Below are positions 3,164 to 6,090 of a DNA stretch of 6,090 nucleotides, piece after piece. The position numbers and the translations under genes were made by a program. The DNA is from a bacterium (GTDB taxonomy: Bacteria > UBP18 > UBA7526). The stretch lies in the NCBI GenBank assembly GCA_011049955.1, contig DRGV01000073.1, forward strand, positions 1-6,090. The letters run 5' to 3'. The notes beneath the pieces were generated by a model. The model was not told the DNA's origin, did no database searches, and saw only the letters and a program-made list of their open reading frames with translations. How positions within the stretch are numbered: the first letter of the stretch is position 1; every line of letters starts with the position of its first letter.

Positions 3164-6090
3164 ATGTTTAAAAGATTAATAGGCCTGACCCTAATCGGAA
3201 TATTCTTCGGGGCCATAGTATTTGCTCAGGAAGCAGACTTTAAGGTGAGCAAGATTGAGGTGAAGGAGTTAGCCGATAGTGTCCAGGTGCTCATTATCTC
3301 GGATGGGCCGGTGAAATACAAGTCCTTCTCTCTGGACAATCCCCCCAGGATTCGCCTCTTCCTGCCCGGTGTCCAACTCATTTGGAAGGAGAAGGAGCTG
3401 GTCATTAAGAGGGGGTTGGTTAAGAGAGTGGAGGCCTTACAGTATAGCACCAAGCCCAATATCATCCAGATAGAGATCTATCTTGCCTACCAGACGGCCT
3501 TTGAGATAAAACCCAATGAGAGACTCCTGACCCTTGAGATTGCCAAGGAGGTGCCTCCTACTCCCAAGGCGATAAAAAAAGAGGCCAAGAGGCGCTATGA
3601 GATAGGGAAGGGACATTATAGAAGAGAGGAGTTTAAGAAAGCCATAGAAGAGTTGCAAGAGGCCCTAAAATTGAATCCCAAGCTTTCCCGGGCAGAGAAC
3701 TATATCCAGAAGGCAGAATTAGCCATCAATGAGAGGAGGAGGTTAGATAAGGAGAGAGTCGCGGCCTTCAAAGAGAAGAAGATCAAGGAGGAGGAAAAGA
3801 AGCGTCAGGTAGCGAGAAGAGAAGCCATTGAGAGACATTATGCTGAAGGATTAGGCTACTATAAAGAAGAGAAGCTCATAGAGGCCATTGAGGAATGGAA
3901 TAAAGTGCTGGCTCTCGATCCAGAACATAAAGCGGCCCAAAGGATTACTAAGACAGAGGAAAAACTGGAAAGAATCATTGAGGAGAGGAAGATAGAAAAA
4001 GAGGAGGCAGAAAAAGCCAGAAGAAGGCAGAAAGAGTTGGCTAAAGAAAGAAGGGAGGCGGAGGAGAAGAGAAGACTCATTAAAGAAAGGAAAGAGAAGA
4101 TAATAGCATACTATGACCAGGGAAAAAGCCATTATTGGAAGGGGGAATTTGAAAAGGGCCGGACGAATTTCCAGAAGGTGCTTGCCCTTAACCCAGAGCA
4201 TAAAGGGGCAGAAAAATATCTTGCTAAGTGCCAGAAGAAGATAGAGAGACTGAAGGAAGGAGAGGCCCAGAGAAAGATTGCGGGTCATTACCGAAAAGGA
4301 GAGAAATACTATAGAGGGGGTAGATACTTAGAGGCCATAGATGAGTTCAAAAAGACCTTGGCCTTGAATCCAGAGCATGTTGAGGCCCGGAAATACCTGA
4401 TCAAATCCCAGGAGAGATTAAGAGAGATCAAAGAAGAAGAGGCGAAGAAGAGGGCAGAGGAGAGGGTCAGGGAGATAGCGGAAAGAGAGAGGATTACCTA
4501 TGAGGTGGAGGATATCCAGGTAATAGGGATCCCTGATAAAACAAAAATAGTCATCCTCACTGATAAGGAAGGAGCGAAGTATGCTCAGTTCAGTCTCACC
4601 GGGCCACCGAGATTGGTAATCGACATCCCCAATGCCACCCTCACCTGGGAGAAGAAGGAGATTGGGGTAGAGAGGAGCGTGGTAAAGAGAGTGAGGGCCG
4701 GTCAGTTCTCGAAAAAGCCAAGAATAACCAGAGTAGTCTTAGACCTTAAGCAAGAAGCGAAGTATGTCTTAAAGAGTGAGAAGAATAGAATTATTCTGGA
4801 GGTGGAGAATCCCTTCTATGCGGTAGGGATTACTGATGTCTCCTTGAAGAAACTACCAGAAAAGACAAGAATAATTATTACTGCTGAAGAGCCGGTGAAG
4901 CACTCGGCCTTCAACCTCCTGGAGCCACCAGTAGTAGTCATCGATATGTATGAAGCGGCCATGGCTTGGCCCCAGAAGTTCATTAAGATTGTTGAGAAGG
5001 ATATTGTAAAGGGAGTGAGATCCGGACAGTTTGAGGAGAACATCGCCCGGGTAGTGATTGATTTAAGGGAAATGACCACCTATCGGGTTTCAAGTGTCGG
5101 AAATAAGATCGTAATCGATATCCAGCGCCCAGCCATCCCAGCGGTTCCTAAGCCCCCAATAAAAGAGAAGAAACTTCTCTCTATGGACTTCAAGGATGCC
5201 GACATCCATAATGTCTTGCGCATTATCGGTCAGAGGGCAGATCTCAATATCATTGCTGGCCCGGAGCTAACAGGAACCGTGACCATCTCCTTTAAGGGAG
5301 TGACGGCAGAGGATGCTTTGAATGCCATCCTGAGGGTGCGGGGATTTGGCTATGAGAGGAAGAAGGACATCATCCGGGTGATGAGATTGTCCAAGGAGAT
5401 ACCAGAGATCGAGACCACTACCAGGATTTTCGATCTAAACTATGCCCAGGCGCCGATCATCAAAACCATGCTCACGGAGAGCAAGATGCTTTCTACGGAG
5501 GGAAGAGTCATCGTCGATGTTCGCTCCAATACCCTGATGGTCATCGACACCCCGGTGAAGATCGAGGAGATTGGAAGGATGATTGTCAGATTGGATGAGA
5601 GGCCCCTGCAGGTGGCCATTGACTCTAAGCTCATAGAGATCCGCCTAACGACTATGGAGGAGCTGGGGCTCGACTGGACCTGGGTGAAGAAGACGGCTGA
5701 ACAAATGAGCAAGGGCAGTGATATTGACTTAGGATTTAGTGGTGCCATAGGATACTTTAAGTATGGTACCTTGGGTAAGAGTGATTTCGCTGCGGTACTT
5801 GAGGCCCTGGCGAGTAGGGTAGATACCCAGATCCTATCCAACCCCAAGATCACCACCCTGGATAATGAACCAGCAGAGATTAAGGTGCAGTCAAAGGTCG
5901 CCTATTACGTAACTACAACCATCGTTACCCTAGCCGGGATTACTCAAGTGCAGAGGAACTGGAAGGAGAAGGATGTAGGAGTAACTCTCACCGTCACCCC
6001 CCATATTGGGAAGGATGATTATATCATTATGGATGTTAAACCCACGATCAGCGCCCTCCAAGAGTGGACTACAGGCGATAACCCCTATCC
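3164..6090 (+). CDS. pilQ: PilQ, type IV pilus secretin with three AMIN domains and an internal TPR block (3' partial)
   Basis: The frame is open for 975 codons up to the window edge. PilQ forms the outer-membrane channel for the pilus. Order of parts: signal peptide (1-21, VFA|QE cleavage site); divergent AMIN domain (26-128); TPR 1 (~142-174); TPR 2 (~222-255); charged linker (256-312); TPR 3 (~313-346); TPR 4 (~372-405); charged helix (406-443); AMIN 2 (444-548) with VRAGQFSKKPRITRVVLDL; AMIN 3 (551-654) with VRSGQFEENIARVVIDL; Pro-rich linker; STN/N0 domain (671-740); N1 domain (750-813); start of the secretin domain with ILSNPKITTLDN (891-902) and VGVTLTVTPHI (938-948). The last ~90 residues, with the usual secretin C-terminal motif, are missing because the window ends. 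AMIN domains bind peptidoglycan. The TPR block between AMIN domains is unusual for PilQ. No frameshift was found on reading every codon. Confidence 0.95.
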   Translation, partial: MFKRLIGLTLIGIFFGAIVFAQEADFKVSKIEVKELADSVQVLIISDGPVKYKSFSLDNPPRIRLFLPGVQLIWKEKELVIKRGLVKRVEALQYSTKPNIIQIEIYLAYQTAFEIKPNERLLTLEIAKEVPPTPKAIKKEAKRRYEIGKGHYRREEFKKAIEELQEALKLNPKLSRAENYIQKAELAINERRRLDKERVAAFKEKKIKEEEKKRQVARREAIERHYAEGLGYYKEEKLIEAIEEWNKVLALDPEHKAAQRITKTEEKLERIIEERKIEKEEAEKARRRQKELAKERREAEEKRRLIKERKEKIIAYYDQGKSHYWKGEFEKGRTNFQKVLALNPEHKGAEKYLAKCQKKIERLKEGEAQRKIAGHYRKGEKYYRGGRYLEAIDEFKKTLALNPEHVEARKYLIKSQERLREIKEEEAKKRAEERVREIAERERITYEVEDIQVIGIPDKTKIVILTDKEGAKYAQFSLTGPPRLVIDIPNATLTWEKKEIGVERSVVKRVRAGQFSKKPRITRVVLDLKQEAKYVLKSEKNRIILEVENPFYAVGITDVSLKKLPEKTRIIITAEEPVKHSAFNLLEPPVVVIDMYEAAMAWPQKFIKIVEKDIVKGVRSGQFEENIARVVIDLREMTTYRVSSVGNKIVIDIQRPAIPAVPKPPIKEKKLLSMDFKDADIHNVLRIIGQRADLNIIAGPELTGTVTISFKGVTAEDALNAILRVRGFGYERKKDIIRVMRLSKEIPEIETTTRIFDLNYAQAPIIKTMLTESKMLSTEGRVIVDVRSNTLMVIDTPVKIEEIGRMIVRLDERPLQVAIDSKLIEIRLTTMEELGLDWTWVKKTAEQMSKGSDIDLGFSGAIGYFKYGTLGKSDFAAVLEALASRVDTQILSNPKITTLDNEPAEIKVQSKVAYYVTTTIVTLAGITQVQRNWKEKDVGVTLTVTPHIGKDDYIIMDVKPTISALQEWTTGDNPY
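3587..4378 (+). repeat. Internal coding repeats: four TPR units in PilQ
   Basis: Four related units begin near residues 142, 222, 313 and 372. Each has an aromatic pair and a Gly or charged turn followed by a second helix ending at Asn/Asp-Pro: HYRREEFKKAI...LKLNP, YYKEEKLIEAI...LALDP, HYWKGEFEKGR...LALNP, YYRGGRYLEAI...LALNP. The last three continue with PEHK/V and Ala, as in canonical TPRs. They are spaced 80, 91 and 59 residues apart, not the 34 of a continuous superhelix, because Lys/Glu/Arg-rich helices fill the gaps. Confidence 0.85.

Noticed and set aside
3851..4288. Minus-strand open frame of 145 codons
   Set aside because: It lies wholly inside the TPR block of pilQ and arises because the purine-rich coding strand has few stops in reverse; its product is a low-complexity Leu/Ser/Phe string.
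5440..5856. Minus-strand open frame of 138 codons
   Set aside because: Fully inside the conserved STN/N1/secretin part of pilQ on the other strand, with no ribosome binding site or family resemblance.

Overview
The window is a type IVa pilus assembly operon read entirely on the + strand: pilM (5' end outside the window), pilN, pilO, pilP and pilQ (3' end outside the window). A small, AT-rich block carrying a four-helix-bundle (23S rRNA intervening-sequence type, PF05635-like) gene sits between pilM and pilN. The organism is probably an uncultured Gram-negative (diderm) bacterium, since it encodes an outer-membrane secretin. The heavy use of AGA/AGG for arginine, the Lys/Glu-rich proteins and a four-helix-bundle gene lodged in a conserved operon recall candidate phyla such as Omnitrophota or Desantisbacteria. 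That placement is inference from general style only; there is no rRNA or marker gene here to prove it.

Layout: 1-915 pilM C-terminal ~304 residues; 916-1564 the odd region, with a left heptad repeat array, the 121-residue four-helix-bundle gene (976-1341), an AT-rich tail with three further repeat blocks, and the pilN ribosome binding site; 1565-2134 pilN; 2134-2703 pilO, overlapping pilN by one base; 2713-3162 pilP; 3164-6090 pilQ, open to the window edge with at least 975 codons. The pil genes from pilN onward are packed with junctions of -1, +9 and +1 nt, each with a good Shine-Dalgarno sequence. This contrasts with the 649-nt gap between pilM and pilN.

How they work together: PilM is a cytoplasmic actin-like protein that docks the N-terminal NLLP peptide of PilN. 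PilN and PilO are paired single-pass inner-membrane proteins with periplasmic coiled coils and ferredoxin-like domains. PilP links that pair to the periplasmic N-domains of the secretin PilQ, through which the pilus leaves the cell.

Two things stand out. First, the four-helix-bundle block looks like a discrete insertion. A 7-bp direct repeat AATGGAA lies just after pilM and just before the pilN ribosome binding site, and removing one copy plus the block would leave a 23-nt pilM-pilN gap. The block also carries imperfect inverted arrays of a 7-bp repeat around its gene. Second, PilQ has an unusual architecture: signal peptide, a divergent AMIN domain, four TPR units separated by highly charged helical linkers, two more AMIN domains, then the STN/N-domains and the secretin domain. 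TPR proteins are the known pilotins of PilQ (PilF/Tgl), so a TPR block built into the secretin is worth testing.
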